Positions 1 through 8,396 of a stretch of DNA of 64,000 nucleotides are shown here, piece after piece. The position numbers were made by a program, and so were the translations under genes. Within the stretch, counting starts at the first letter, position 1. Each line of letters opens with the position of its first letter. Source of the stretch: Janibacter corallicola NBRC 107790 (GTDB lineage: Bacteria > Actinomycetota > Actinomycetes > Actinomycetales > Dermatophilaceae); assembly GCF_001570965.1 (NCBI RefSeq), contig NZ_BCSR01000008.1, positions 1 to 64,000 of the forward strand, in the 5' to 3' direction. Below the pieces are notes generated by a model. It saw nothing but the letters and a program-made list of their open reading frames with translations. It ran no database searches and had not been told where the DNA came from.

Positions 1-45
1 GACGAGGCAGGCGAAGCCCGCCTGCCACTCGCTGTGCTCGGTCAT
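1..45 (-). CDS. era: GTPase Era, N-terminal fragment (cut by window edge)
   Basis: Only the first 15 codons are inside the window, reading [15 protein letters not shown]. This matches the segment just before the G1 loop of Era GTPases (typically ..AGFACxVGRPNxGKST), the 16S rRNA/30S maturation factor. The ATG (45-43) overlaps the TGA of the hlyC-like gene in an ATGA arrangement, so the two should be translationally coupled. The order phoH, ybeY, hlyC-like, era is the standard actinobacterial order and supports the call. The G domain itself is outside the window, so identity rests on 15 residues plus context. Confidence 0.7.
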   Translation of the reverse strand, partial: MTEHSEWQAGFACLV

Positions 46-1343
46 GCCCCGATCTCCTCGTGGTCCGGCGCGGCGTCCTCCGCCGCGTCTGGTGATGGCT
101 CGCGCTCGACGAGCACCGTCGCGATCCGGTGCCGTCGCCCCGACATCTTCTCAGCAGTGAGGCGCAGTCCGGCCACCTCGCACGTCGTGCCGACGATCGG
201 GACCCGCCCGGTCACCTTGCCGAGGAGCCCACCGACGGTGTCGACGTCCTCGTCCTCGAGGTCCATGTCGTAGAGCTCGGCGAGGTCGTCCAGGTGCAGG
301 TTGGCCGGGACGCGGAAGTGCTCCCCGCCGAGGTCCTCGACCCCGGGACCCTCGCGGTCGTACTCGTCGGTGATCTCCCCCACGATCTCCTCGAGGATGT
401 CCTCGATCGTCACCAGGCCTGCGGTGCCGCCGTACTCGTCGACGACGATCGCCGCGTGGGTCTGGTGTCCCTGCATCTCCCGCAGCAGGTCGTCCAGCGG
501 CTTGCTCTCCGGCACGAAGGGGGCCGGCCGCGCCAGCTTCTCCACCGGCAGGTCCGCCGCCGACTCGTCGGCGAGGGTCCGGCGCACGCAGTCCTTGAGG
601 TAGAGCAGGCCGATGATGTCATCGGTCGACTCGCCGACGACGGGGATGCGGGAGAAGCCGGAGCGGATGAGCAGGTTGAGCCCCTTGCGGGCGACCTTGT
701 CCCCCTCGATGGTGATCATGTCGGTGCGCGGCACCATGACCTCCCGGGCGAGGGTGTCGCCGAGCTCGAAGACGGAGTGGAGCATGTCCCGCTCCTCCTC
801 CTCGATGAGGGAGCGCTCCCCCGCGATGTCGAGGAGGTCGCGCAGCTCGGCCTCGGAGCGGAAGGGACCGTCGCGGTAGCCGCCGCCGGGGGTGACGGCA
901 TTGCCGAAGGCGACGAGCAGCCGGGCCAGGGGGCCGAGGATGCGCTGCAGCCAGACCATGACCGGTGCCGCGATGAGGGCCACCCGGGCGCTGTGCTGGC
1001 GCCCGAGGGTGCGGGGCGAGACGCCGACGACGACGAAGGTGATGAGCACCATGATCGCGATCGACACGACCAGGGCGGTGCCCGCCGCCTCGATCCGTGC
1101 GGTGACGAGCAGCGTCACGAGCACGGCGGTCGTGGCCTCGGCGACCGCCCGCATGAAGGCGAGCACGGAGATCGGCGCCGCTCCCCCCTGGAGGATCCGC
1201 CGCAGCGCGGTGCCGCCGCGCCGGCCGGCCTCCTCGGCCTCCTCGGCGGCGACTCGCGAGGCCGAGCCGATCGCGGCGTCGACCAGGGTGAGGACGAAGG
1301 CGGCGACGACCGAGACGCCGACCCCGATGATCAGACCGGTCAC
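42..1343 (-). CDS. HlyC/CorC family CNNM-CBS membrane protein
   Basis: A 433-aa membrane protein of the CNNM/CorC (hemolysin C) family, associated with Mg2+/Co2+ efflux or tolerance. Residues ~5-140 hold several hydrophobic segments (DUF21/CNNM domain). A tandem CBS pair follows at roughly 200-325 (EVMVPRTDM at its start, [19 protein letters not shown] in the second), then a CorC_HlyC C-terminal domain at ~340-415. The GTG start overlaps the TGA of ybeY (GTGA) and the stop overlaps era (ATGA). It sits inside the phoH-ybeY-era operon, where this family is usual. The transported ion cannot be read from sequence. One CGAAGGGGG motif lies at 525-533, opposite to the coding strand. Confidence 0.93.
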   Translation of the reverse strand: MTGLIIGVGVSVVAAFVLTLVDAAIGSASRVAAEEAEEAGRRGGTALRRILQGGAAPISVLAFMRAVAEATTAVLVTLLVTARIEAAGTALVVSIAIMVLITFVVVGVSPRTLGRQHSARVALIAAPVMVWLQRILGPLARLLVAFGNAVTPGGGYRDGPFRSEAELRDLLDIAGERSLIEEEERDMLHSVFELGDTLAREVMVPRTDMITIEGDKVARKGLNLLIRSGFSRIPVVGESTDDIIGLLYLKDCVRRTLADESAADLPVEKLARPAPFVPESKPLDDLLREMQGHQTHAAIVVDEYGGTAGLVTIEDILEEIVGEITDEYDREGPGVEDLGGEHFRVPANLHLDDLAELYDMDLEDEDVDTVGGLLGKVTGRVPIVGTTCEVAGLRLTAEKMSGRRHRIATVLVEREPSPDAAEDAAPDHEEIGA

Positions 1344-1810
1344 GCCCGTCGCTCCCGCCCCCGTCCGGCGAGGAAGGTGAGCAGCAGCTGGCGCTGCAGC
1401 TCGAACATCTCCTTCTCCTCATCGGGCTCGGCATGGTCGAATCCGAGCAGGTGCAGGATCCCGTGGGTGGTGAGCAGCAGCAACTCCTCGACGGGCGCGT
1501 GGCCGGCTGCCGCGGCCTGCTTCTCGGCGACCGAGGGGCACAGCACGATGTCACCGAGCACGCCCTCGTCGGAGGTCTCCCCCTCCGGCCCGGGCCGCAG
1601 CTCGTCCATCGGGAAGCTCATCACGTCAGTCGGCCCGGGCAGGTCCATCCACTGCTCGTGCAGGACCGTCATCGTCTCCTCGTCGACGAGACGGATGCAC
1701 AGCTCGACCTGCGGGTGGACACGCATCTCCTCCAGCACGTAGCGGGAGACACCCACCAGCTCGATCTCCGAGAGGTCGTAGCCGACCTCGTTGAGCACCT
1801 CGATGCTCAC
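1340..1810 (-). CDS. ybeY: rRNA maturation endoribonuclease YbeY
   Basis: A 156-aa UPF0054 single-strand endoribonuclease that acts in 16S rRNA 3'-end maturation and late 70S quality control. The zinc-binding H-x3-H-x5-H signature is present near residues 115-125 as [11 protein letters not shown]. Family length is about 150-180 aa, so the gene is complete. The GTG start overlaps the stop of phoH by GTGA and its own stop overlaps the hlyC-like start, so phoH, ybeY, hlyC-like and era form one coupled unit. Nothing unusual in the active site. Confidence 0.97.
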   Translation of the reverse strand: MSIEVLNEVGYDLSEIELVGVSRYVLEEMRVHPQVELCIRLVDEETMTVLHEQWMDLPGPTDVMSFPMDELRPGPEGETSDEGVLGDIVLCPSVAEKQAAAAGHAPVEELLLLTTHGILHLLGFDHAEPDEEKEMFELQRQLLLTFLAGRGRERRA

Positions 1811-2865
1811 TGCTTCTCCCCCTTCGACCGGGTGGCGTCGTAGCGCTCGTAGGCATTCACGATCTCGCCGACGAGTCGGTGGCGGACCACGTCCTCCGCC
1901 CCCAGGTAGGCGAAGTGGATGTCCTCGACGTCGGCGAGGATCCGGCGCACCACCCGTAGTCCGGACTGGGTCCCGCCGGGCAGGTCGACCTGGCTGATGT
2001 CACCCGTGACGACCATCTTGGAGCCGAAGCCGAGCCGGGTGAGGAACATCTTCATCTGCTCCGGCGAGGTGTTCTGCGCCTCGTCGAGGATGATGAAGGA
2101 GTTGTTCAGCGTCCGGCCGCGCATGAAGGCCAGCGGGGCGACCTCGATCGTCCCGGCAGCTATCAGCCGCGGGATCGACTCCGGGTCGATCATGTCGTGC
2201 AGCGCGTCGTAGAGCGGGCGCAGGTAGGGGTCGATCTTGTCCCCGAGGGTGCCGGGGAGGAAGCCCAGCTTCTCGCCCGCCTCGACCGCGGGTCGGGTGA
2301 GGATGATCCGCCCCACCTCCTTGGCCTGCAGCGCGGCGACCGCCTTGGCCATGGCCAGGTAGGTCTTGCCGGTCCCGGCGGGGCCGATCCCGAAGATCAC
2401 GGTGTTCTCGCCGATGCCGTCGACGTAGTGCTTCTGACCGAGGGTCTTGGGCCGGACGGTCCGCCCCCGGCTGGAGACGATGTTCTGGGTCAGGACATCG
2501 GCCGGCCGCTCCCGCGTGCTGCCCTTGAGCATGATGATGGAGCGCTGCACGGAGTCCTGGTTCAGCGGCTGCCCTGCCTCGACGATCTCGGTCAGCTCAT
2601 CGAGCAGCCGGTCGATGACGTCCAGGTCCCCGGCCGGACCCTGCAGGCGGAACTCATTACCCCGCACGAGGATCTCCACCTTGGGGAAGGCCCGCTCCAT
2701 GGTCCGCAGCAGCTGGTCGCCGGTACCGAGCAGGCTGACCATCGAGATGGTGTCCGGCAGGACGATCGTCTGCGAGGAGTGCTCGTCGTCGTGGGCAGAT
2801 CCTTGCGGGGGCTCGTCGGAGATCGCCTCGAGCGCGCGCAGGTCGGGTTTGTCAGATCGTGGCAT
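1807..2865 (-). CDS. phoH: PhoH-like ATPase
   Basis: A 352-aa PhoH-family P-loop NTPase related to superfamily I helicases. An N-terminal KH-like region (~35-110) precedes the ATPase domain, with Walker A GPAGTGKT near residue 160 and Walker B IILDEAQN near 265. Its cellular task is not settled; linkage to ybeY suggests RNA metabolism, and PhoH2-type relatives unwind RNA. The ATG at 2865 has no better upstream alternative. The last codons carry one CGAAGGGGG motif (1817-1825), read in the lysine-glycine frame. Downstream coupling to ybeY is by GTGA overlap. Confidence 0.94.
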   Translation of the reverse strand: MPRSDKPDLRALEAISDEPPQGSAHDDEHSSQTIVLPDTISMVSLLGTGDQLLRTMERAFPKVEILVRGNEFRLQGPAGDLDVIDRLLDELTEIVEAGQPLNQDSVQRSIIMLKGSTRERPADVLTQNIVSSRGRTVRPKTLGQKHYVDGIGENTVIFGIGPAGTGKTYLAMAKAVAALQAKEVGRIILTRPAVEAGEKLGFLPGTLGDKIDPYLRPLYDALHDMIDPESIPRLIAAGTIEVAPLAFMRGRTLNNSFIILDEAQNTSPEQMKMFLTRLGFGSKMVVTGDISQVDLPGGTQSGLRVVRRILADVEDIHFAYLGAEDVVRHRLVGEIVNAYERYDATRSKGEKQ

Positions 2866-2928
2866 CGTGGTGCCCAGTCTACGGGCGATGACCCGCCGGG
2901 GACCCCTGCGGCGGGTGGCGCTCCCGGC

Positions 2929-3669
2929 TCAGCGCCACCGGTGCACCGCGTTGACCACTGCGATGGCGGCAGGCCCCGCGGTCGAGGCACGCAGCACCTC
3001 CCGACCGAGCCGGACCGTGGTCGCCCCCGCCTCGGTCAGCCAGTCGATCTCCCGGGAGGCGATCCCCCCTTCGGGGCCGACGACGAGGAGGACCTCGCCG
3101 TCCCCGGGCAGGTCCGTGGTCGCGAGCGGGGTGCTCGCCTCCTCGTGGAGGACGAGCACGGTGCGCCCCGCACACTCCCGGAGCAGGTCGCGGGTGGTGG
3201 CCATGGGGGCCAGGTCCGGCCACCGTCCACGGCGGGACTGCTTGGCCGCACGCTCGATGACGTGGGACCACTTGCGCAGCCCCTTGTCGACCTTGGGTCC
3301 CTTCCAGCGCACGATCGAGCGCTCGGCCTGCCACGGGATGATCCGGTCGACGCCGAGCTCGGTGGCGGCCTCGACGGCGTCCTCGTCGCGTCCGTCCTTG
3401 GCCAGGGCCTGCACGAGGGTCAGGCGAAGGGAGGGCTCCGGCTCGTCGGCGCGCTCCAGCACCCGCAACCGCACCGTGTCACCGGAGACCTCGGCGGTCT
3501 CGGTGAGCACGCGGGCACCGCGCCGGTCGCCGACGAGCACCTCCTCCCCCACCCGCAGCCGGACGACGGTGGCCGCGTGGTGGGCCTCGGCCCCGGTGAG
3601 GTCCACGACCGAGTCGGTCGTGAGCCCGTCGAGCGCCGGAGGATCGACGAGGAAGAGCGGCGCGGTCAC
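2929..3669 (-). CDS. rsmE: 16S rRNA (uracil1498-N3)-methyltransferase RsmE
   Basis: A 246-aa SPOUT-family methyltransferase that makes m3U1498 in the decoding region of 16S rRNA using S-adenosylmethionine. An N-terminal PUA-like domain (~1-75) is followed by the knotted catalytic domain. The SAM-loop motif LVVGPEGGIASRE lies near residues 188-200, and LGREVLRASTAGPAAI near the C-terminus closes the trefoil knot. GTG start; it lies 8 bp after dnaJ, as in many actinobacteria (hrcA-dnaJ-rsmE). The GPEGG codons contain a CGAAGGGGG motif. Confidence 0.95.
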   Translation of the reverse strand: MTAPLFLVDPPALDGLTTDSVVDLTGAEAHHAATVVRLRVGEEVLVGDRRGARVLTETAEVSGDTVRLRVLERADEPEPSLRLTLVQALAKDGRDEDAVEAATELGVDRIIPWQAERSIVRWKGPKVDKGLRKWSHVIERAAKQSRRGRWPDLAPMATTRDLLRECAGRTVLVLHEEASTPLATTDLPGDGEVLLVVGPEGGIASREIDWLTEAGATTVRLGREVLRASTAGPAAIAVVNAVHRWR

Positions 3670-3677
3670 CGGTGGGC

Positions 3678-4802
3678 TCAGCGCCTGAAGGCGTGCCGCA
3701 GCCGGCCGACGAAGCCGGAGTCGGCGTCGGCGGGCTGCCCGTCCGGCTGCTCCTCGTCGCGCACGCTGGCCAGCTCCCGCAGCAGCGACTCCTGCTCCTC
3801 GTCCAGGTGCGTGGGCGTGCGCACGTCGGCGTGGATGATCAGGTCACCGCGGCCGTCGGTGCGCAGGTGGCCCACGCCGAGGCCGGAGAGGATCACCGTG
3901 TCGCCGGGCTGGGTACCCCGCTCCAGGGTGATCTGCCGGGTGCCGTCGAGGGTCTCGAAGTCGATCTCGACGCCGAGGGCGGCCGCGGTCATCGGGACGG
4001 CGACGGTCGCGTGCAGGTCGTCCCCGCGGCGGGTGAAGGTCTCGTGCGGGCGGACCTGCAGCTCGACGTAGAGGTCCCCGGCCGGCCCACCACCGGGCCC
4101 GACCTCCCCTTCGCCCGCGAGGTGGATCCGGGTGCCGGTGTCGACACCGGCGGGGATCTTGACCTTCAGCGTGCGGCGGGTGCGCAGCCGTCCCTGGCCG
4201 GCGCACTCGTGGCACGGGCTGATGATGATCTCGCCGAAGCCCTGGCAGGTGGGGCACGGCCGGCTGGTCATCACCTGACCGAGGAAGGAGCGTTGCACCT
4301 GCTGGATCTCGCCCTGACCGCCACAGGTCTCGCAGGTGCGCCGGCCGGTGCCCGGCTGGCTGCCGTCGCCGGAGCAGTGGGTGCAGACCGTGGCGGTGTC
4401 GATCGTCAGGTCCTCCTGGCCGCCGAAGACGGCCGCGTCGAGGTCGACCTGCAGCCCGACGAGCCCGTCCTGGCCGCGGGAGCGCCGCGAGCGGGGACCG
4501 CGGCCGCGCCCACCGGCACCGGCGGCGCCGAAGAACTGCTCCATGATGTCGCTGAAGGTGAAGCCGGCGCCGAAGCCGTCCTGGGAGCCGCCGTAGGGGT
4601 CGGCGCCCATGTCGTACTGGCGACGCTTGGTCTCGTCACCGAGCACGTCGTAGGCCTGGCTGACCTCCTTGAAGCGCTCCTCCGCCTCGGGGCCCGGGTT
4701 GACGTCCGGGTGCAGCGTGCGGGCCAGCTTGCGGTAGGCCCGCTTGATGTCCTCCTGGCTCGCGTCGTGGCTGACGCCCAGGTCCTCGTAGTAGTCGTTC
4801 AC
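3678..4802 (-). CDS. dnaJ: Chaperone DnaJ (second copy type, hrcA-linked)
   Basis: A 374-aa type I J-protein, co-chaperone of DnaK. The J domain occupies ~1-70, with the HPD motif in LHPDVNP near residue 33. A Gly-rich linker with the GGSQDGFGAGF stretch follows. The zinc-finger region has all four CxxCxGxG motifs (CTHCSGDG, CETCGGQG, CPTCQGFG, CHECAGQG), then the C-terminal substrate-binding domain. GTG start. It lies downstream of hrcA and is therefore the HrcA/CIRCE-controlled DnaJ2-type paralogue of actinobacteria, distinct from the copy normally found in the dnaK operon. Confidence 0.96.
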   Translation of the reverse strand: MNDYYEDLGVSHDASQEDIKRAYRKLARTLHPDVNPGPEAEERFKEVSQAYDVLGDETKRRQYDMGADPYGGSQDGFGAGFTFSDIMEQFFGAAGAGGRGRGPRSRRSRGQDGLVGLQVDLDAAVFGGQEDLTIDTATVCTHCSGDGSQPGTGRRTCETCGGQGEIQQVQRSFLGQVMTSRPCPTCQGFGEIIISPCHECAGQGRLRTRRTLKVKIPAGVDTGTRIHLAGEGEVGPGGGPAGDLYVELQVRPHETFTRRGDDLHATVAVPMTAAALGVEIDFETLDGTRQITLERGTQPGDTVILSGLGVGHLRTDGRGDLIIHADVRTPTHLDEEQESLLRELASVRDEEQPDGQPADADSGFVGRLRHAFRR

Positions 4803-4850
4803 GCCTTGGTCCTCGTGATGTCGTGGTGGTCGGCGCGGATCGAACGGCCG

Positions 4851-5891
4851 TCAGCCGTTGATGATCCGCGAGAGATAGGTCGCGACGGCTCGCACCTGCG
4901 CGATCGTCGCCGGGTAGTCCATACGGGTCGGCCCCAGCACACCGATGGCGCCGACCTCTTCCTCCTCGGAACCGTACGCCGTGGTGACCAGGGAGGTCCC
5001 CTGCAGCCCGGAGACCTGGTTCTCCGAACCGATGCGGACCGCGACCCGGCCGCCCGCGGCGGTCCCCTGGGCCTCGACGCTGAGCAGCTTGAGCAGGACG
5101 ACCTGCTGCTCGAGCGCGTCGAGCACCGGCTCCAAGGTCATCGGGAAGTCCTGCGGGCTGCGGGCCAGGTTCGCCGTGCCGGCGAGCGTGACCTTCGTCT
5201 CGCGCTCGTCGGCGAGGGCGTCCTCGAGGGCCTCGAGGACGCCGGCCGTGAGGGCGTCCTCGGTCTCCACGTCACCGTCGTGCAGGGCCTTCAGGGCCGT
5301 CCGTGCCTCCGCGAGACGACGCTCGCGGGTCACGGCGTTGACCAGGGTCCGGGCCCGCCCCAGCACCTCCTCACCGGCCTGCGTCGTGTAGTCGACCGTG
5401 GTGGGCACGATCCGCTGCTCGACCCGCCCGGTGCCCATGATCACCACGACCATCAGCCGGGTCTCGTTCATCGGGACCAGCTCGATGTGCTTGACGGTGC
5501 TCCGGGTCAGCGAGGGGTACTGCACGACCGCGACCTGCCGGGTCAGCGAGGAGAGGAGACGCACGGTCCGGTCCAGGACGACGTCGAGCTCGTCGGCGCC
5601 CTCGAGGAAGTCGGTGATCGCGGCCCGCTCGCCCCGGGACATCGGCCGGATGGCCTGCAGCCGGTCGACGAAGAGCCGGTACCCGGCATCGGTGGGGATG
5701 CGTCCCGCGGAGGTGTGCGGGGCGACGATGAGCCCCTCGTCCTCGAGTGCCGCCATGTCGTTGCGCACGGTGGCCGCGGACACGTTCAACTGGTGCCGAT
5801 CCAGCAGTGCCTTGGACCCCACCGGCTCCGAGGTCTGGACGTAGTCCTCGACGATCGCGCTGAGCACGGCCATGCGCCGCTCGTCGTTCAC
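4851..5891 (-). CDS. hrcA: Heat-inducible transcription repressor HrcA
   Basis: A 346-aa HrcA repressor of class I heat-shock genes. An N-terminal winged HTH (~1-75, with QTSEPVGSKALLDR and SAATVRNDMAALEDEGLI) is followed by the GAF-like dimerisation domain. It binds CIRCE, and a CIRCE element lies just upstream of its own start, so it is autoregulated together with dnaJ and probably rsmE. The GTG start is preceded by a strong GGAGG about 7 nt upstream. The stop is about 50 bp before dnaJ. Length and ending (RVVATYLSRIING-like) are normal. Confidence 0.97.
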   Translation of the reverse strand: MNDERRMAVLSAIVEDYVQTSEPVGSKALLDRHQLNVSAATVRNDMAALEDEGLIVAPHTSAGRIPTDAGYRLFVDRLQAIRPMSRGERAAITDFLEGADELDVVLDRTVRLLSSLTRQVAVVQYPSLTRSTVKHIELVPMNETRLMVVVIMGTGRVEQRIVPTTVDYTTQAGEEVLGRARTLVNAVTRERRLAEARTALKALHDGDVETEDALTAGVLEALEDALADERETKVTLAGTANLARSPQDFPMTLEPVLDALEQQVVLLKLLSVEAQGTAAGGRVAVRIGSENQVSGLQGTSLVTTAYGSEEEEVGAIGVLGPTRMDYPATIAQVRAVATYLSRIING

Positions 5892-5913
5892 GGGGACCTC
5901 CTCCCTCGAATCA

Positions 5914-5940
5914 CTGGCACTCCGATCTCCTGAGTGCCAA
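5914..5940. promoter_or_regulatory. CIRCE operator of hrcA-dnaJ
   Basis: Inverted repeat CTGGCACTC - 9 nt - GAGTGCCAA (arms 5914-5922 and 5932-5940). This matches the CIRCE consensus TTAGCACTC-N9-GAGTGCTAA with symmetric G/C changes. It starts 23 bp upstream of the hrcA GTG. A minus-strand TAGAAT (5940-5945) abuts it and could be the -10 box, which would place CIRCE at the transcription start. A separate 12-bp palindrome ATTCCCGGGAAT lies at 5960-5971. Confidence 0.95.
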
Positions 5941-6020
5941 TTCTAGGACCGGAGCATTCATTCCCGGGAATCCGGCGTGCCGCCCCCTTCGCCCCGCCCG
6001 CCCCGGCCTACGGTCCTGAC

Positions 6021-6902
6021 GTGACTGACCGATACGGATCCGACGTCCTCGCCGGCGGCTGGCGCTCCACGGGGCGCCTCGCCCGCCCCACCGCTCGCGA
6101 TCTCGAGGCCGAGACCGGTCTCGTCGTCGAGGACGTCGAGACCGGCTGGGTCGGTGCCGTCGTCGCTGTGGAGAAGGCCGGCGGTGTCCGGGTCGTGCAC
6201 CTGGAGGACCGCCGGGGCAAGGTCAAGGCCTTCCCGCTGGGTCCGGGCTTCCTCCTCGATGGTGCGCCCGTGCGTCTGGTCCCGCCGAAGGGGGCCGGCC
6301 GTGCGGCCCTGGCCGCGGCCGAGCAGGCGAGCTCGCGCACCGCGAGCGGATCGGTCGCCGTGCGCGACCACCGCGCCCGGGTGGCGCGCGGGTCCCGGAT
6401 CTTCGTCGAGGGCAAGCACGATGCCGAGCTCGTCGAGCAGGTCTGGGGCCACGACCTGCGTGTCGAAGGGGTCGTCGTGGAGATGCTCGACGGGGTCGAC
6501 GACCTCGCCGGGGTGATCCGCGACTTCGCGCCGGGCGACGGCCGGCGCATGGGCGTGCTCGTCGACCACCTCGTCCCCGGCACGAAGGAGTCGCGGATCG
6601 TGGCGCAGGCCGCCCGCGTCGCCCCGGAGCACGCCCTGATCGTCGGCCACCCCTATGTCGACGTGTGGCAGTCGGTGCGGCCGCAGCGCCTCGGCATGGA
6701 GGCCTGGCCGCAGATCCCCCGCTCGATGGAGTGGAAGCGCGGGATCTGCGCCCACCTCGGCTGGCCCCACGAGACGCAGGCGGACATCGCCCGGGCCTGG
6801 CAGCGCATCCTCGGCACCGTGCGCAGCTACACCGACCTCGAGCCGGCCCTGCTCGGCCGGGTCGAGGAGCTGATCGACTTCGTCACCGCCGACGGCCCCT
6901 GA
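6021..6902 (+). CDS. DUF3097 domain protein (Toprim-like)
   Basis: A 293-aa protein of the actinobacterial DUF3097 family. It has a basic N-terminal part (~1-100) that includes a VRVVHLEDRRGKVKAFPL strand-rich segment. A Toprim-like core follows, with RIFVEGKHDAELVEQVWG near residue 130 and MGVLVDHLVPGTKESRI near 185; the Glu and Asp-x-His are the expected acidic metal-site positions. Function is unproven; Toprim folds act in primases, topoisomerases and RNase M5. GTG at 6021 is chosen because the longer reading frame would run through the CIRCE element. It diverges from hrcA, and the neighbourhood (hemW, hrcA) is typical for the family. Confidence 0.88.
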   Translation: MTDRYGSDVLAGGWRSTGRLARPTARDLEAETGLVVEDVETGWVGAVVAVEKAGGVRVVHLEDRRGKVKAFPLGPGFLLDGAPVRLVPPKGAGRAALAAAEQASSRTASGSVAVRDHRARVARGSRIFVEGKHDAELVEQVWGHDLRVEGVVVEMLDGVDDLAGVIRDFAPGDGRRMGVLVDHLVPGTKESRIVAQAARVAPEHALIVGHPYVDVWQSVRPQRLGMEAWPQIPRSMEWKRGICAHLGWPHETQADIARAWQRILGTVRSYTDLEPALLGRVEELIDFVTADGP

Positions 6903-6908
6903 GGTGCG

Positions 6909-7664
6909 TCAGTCCTTCGGGCCGCCGGCGACGTAGATAACCTGCCCGGAGACGTAGCCCGCCTCCTCGGAGAGCAGGAAGGAGGCCGTCGCGGCGATGT
7001 CCTCCGGCTGGCCGGCCCGCTGGACCGGGACCTCCTTGGCCGCGTGGGCGAGGAAGTCCTCGAAGGGCACGCCCATCCGCTCGGCCGTCGCCCGTGTCAT
7101 GTCGGTCTGGATGAACCCGGGCGCGATCGCGTTGGCGGTGACGCCGAACTTCCCGAGCTCGATGGCCAGGGTCTTGGTGAAGCCCTGCATGCCCGCCTTC
7201 GCGGCCGAGTAGTTCACCTGCCCGCGGTTGCCGAGTGCGGAGGTCGAGGAGAGGTTGACGATGCGCCCGTACTTCTCGGCCGTCATGTGGGCCTGGACCG
7301 CCTTGGTCATGAGGAAAGCGCCGCGCAGATGGACACCCAGGACCGCGTCCCAGTCCTCGACGCCCATCTTGAAGATGAGGTTGTCGCGGATGATGCCGGC
7401 GTTGTTGACCAGCAGCGTCGGCGTGCCGAGCTCGTCGGCGATCCGGGCCACGCCCGCCTCGACCTGCTCCGGGTCCGAGACGTCCACGCCCACTGCCAGG
7501 GCGGTACCGCCCCCTTCGGTGATCTCGTCGGCGACCTCCTGGCAGGCGGACTCGTCGAGGTCGAGGACGGCCACGTGGTGCCCGTCGGTGGCCAGGCGAA
7601 GGGCGATCGCCCTCCCGATCCCCCGGGCGGCTCCGGTGACGACGGCGGTACGGGTGGGGCTCAT
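6909..7664 (-). CDS. fabG: SDR family 3-oxoacyl-ACP reductase (FabG-like)
   Basis: A 251-aa short-chain dehydrogenase. The NAD(P)-binding TGAARGIG lies near residue 11, NNAG near 88, and the catalytic Ser-Tyr-Lys in STSALGNRGQVNYSAAKAGM near 140-160. The C-terminal VIYVAGGPKD is typical of FabG. It reduces 3-oxoacyl thioesters with NADPH. Without a neighbouring fatty-acid gene set it may be an alternative FabG or a related oxidoreductase. It converges on DUF3097 with a 6-bp gap. The codons for ITEGGGT carry a CGAAGGGGG motif (7510-7518). Confidence 0.88.
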   Translation of the reverse strand: MSPTRTAVVTGAARGIGRAIALRLATDGHHVAVLDLDESACQEVADEITEGGGTALAVGVDVSDPEQVEAGVARIADELGTPTLLVNNAGIIRDNLIFKMGVEDWDAVLGVHLRGAFLMTKAVQAHMTAEKYGRIVNLSSTSALGNRGQVNYSAAKAGMQGFTKTLAIELGKFGVTANAIAPGFIQTDMTRATAERMGVPFEDFLAHAAKEVPVQRAGQPEDIAATASFLLSEEAGYVSGQVIYVAGGPKD

Positions 7665-7747
7665 GCGCTGCTCCTGGGTCGATGGGTGCTGTCAGGGTCA
7701 TGGTCCCCGATGGTCCCGGCCGGTGCCCACCAGCGTCCGGAGACCGG

Positions 7748-8392
7748 TCAGTCGGGGTGCTCGCGCGTCCAGCGGGTGTGGGTGGGCAGCACCCAGCCCC
7801 GCTTGCGCGCGATCAGGCACAGCCCGAAGCCGACGACGAGGCCGGCGAGGGAGCCCGCCGTGGGTGTGACGAGCTCCCGGACCACGACCAGCACCAGTCC
7901 CCCGACGAAGGCCGCCGTGGCGTAGAGCTCCGACTGCTGCAGGATGATCGGTACCCGGCCGAGCATCATGTCCCGCACCGCGCCACCGCCGCAGGCTGTC
8001 ATCACACCGAGCAGCACCGCCGGCAGCCAGCCCAGGCCGTGCAGCAGCGCCTTCTCGGTGCCGACGACCGCCCAGGTGCCGAGCGCGATCGCGTCGACCC
8101 ACGGGAAGCACTGCCGCCAGCGCCGCCCCTCCAGGGGGATGAGGAAGGCGATGGCCGCCGCCGCGAGCGCGGTCCCCAGGTAGGACAGGTCGACGAGGGC
8201 GATCGGCCGCAGGTCGAGCAGGACGTCGCGGATCGCCCCGCCGCCGAGCGCGGAGATGATGGCCAGGACCACGAAGCCGACCGGGTCCAGGCGGCTGCGG
8301 CGGGCCACCGCCCCGCCGAGCAGGCCGTTGGCGGCCACGCCGACGAGATCGAGGAAGCGGATGAAGTCGGGGACGGCCAGGATCTGCTCCAC
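7748..8392 (-). CDS. Trimeric intracellular cation channel (TRIC/YadS) family protein
   Basis: A 214-aa membrane protein of the TRIC/UPF0126 family: two repeated three-helix units plus a seventh helix, forming trimeric K+-conducting channels in characterised bacterial members. Repeat signatures GGGAIRDVLLD (~50) and GGGAVRDMMLGRVP (~135) are visible, each carrying the Gly-rich kink motif. The GTG start is 4 bp after the hemW stop, so it is likely cotranscribed with hemW. The conserved pairing with hemW is not one I can explain functionally. Confidence 0.9.
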   Translation of the reverse strand: MEQILAVPDFIRFLDLVGVAANGLLGGAVARRSRLDPVGFVVLAIISALGGGAIRDVLLDLRPIALVDLSYLGTALAAAAIAFLIPLEGRRWRQCFPWVDAIALGTWAVVGTEKALLHGLGWLPAVLLGVMTACGGGAVRDMMLGRVPIILQQSELYATAAFVGGLVLVVVRELVTPTAGSLAGLVVGFGLCLIARKRGWVLPTHTRWTREHPD

Positions 8393-8396
8393 GCGC

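Noticed and set aside
129-1742. Long plus-strand open frame across hlyC/ybeY
   Set aside because: Antisense shadow of well-identified minus-strand genes. High GC leaves few stop codons; composition is Arg/Pro/Gly/Ala-rich without family similarity.
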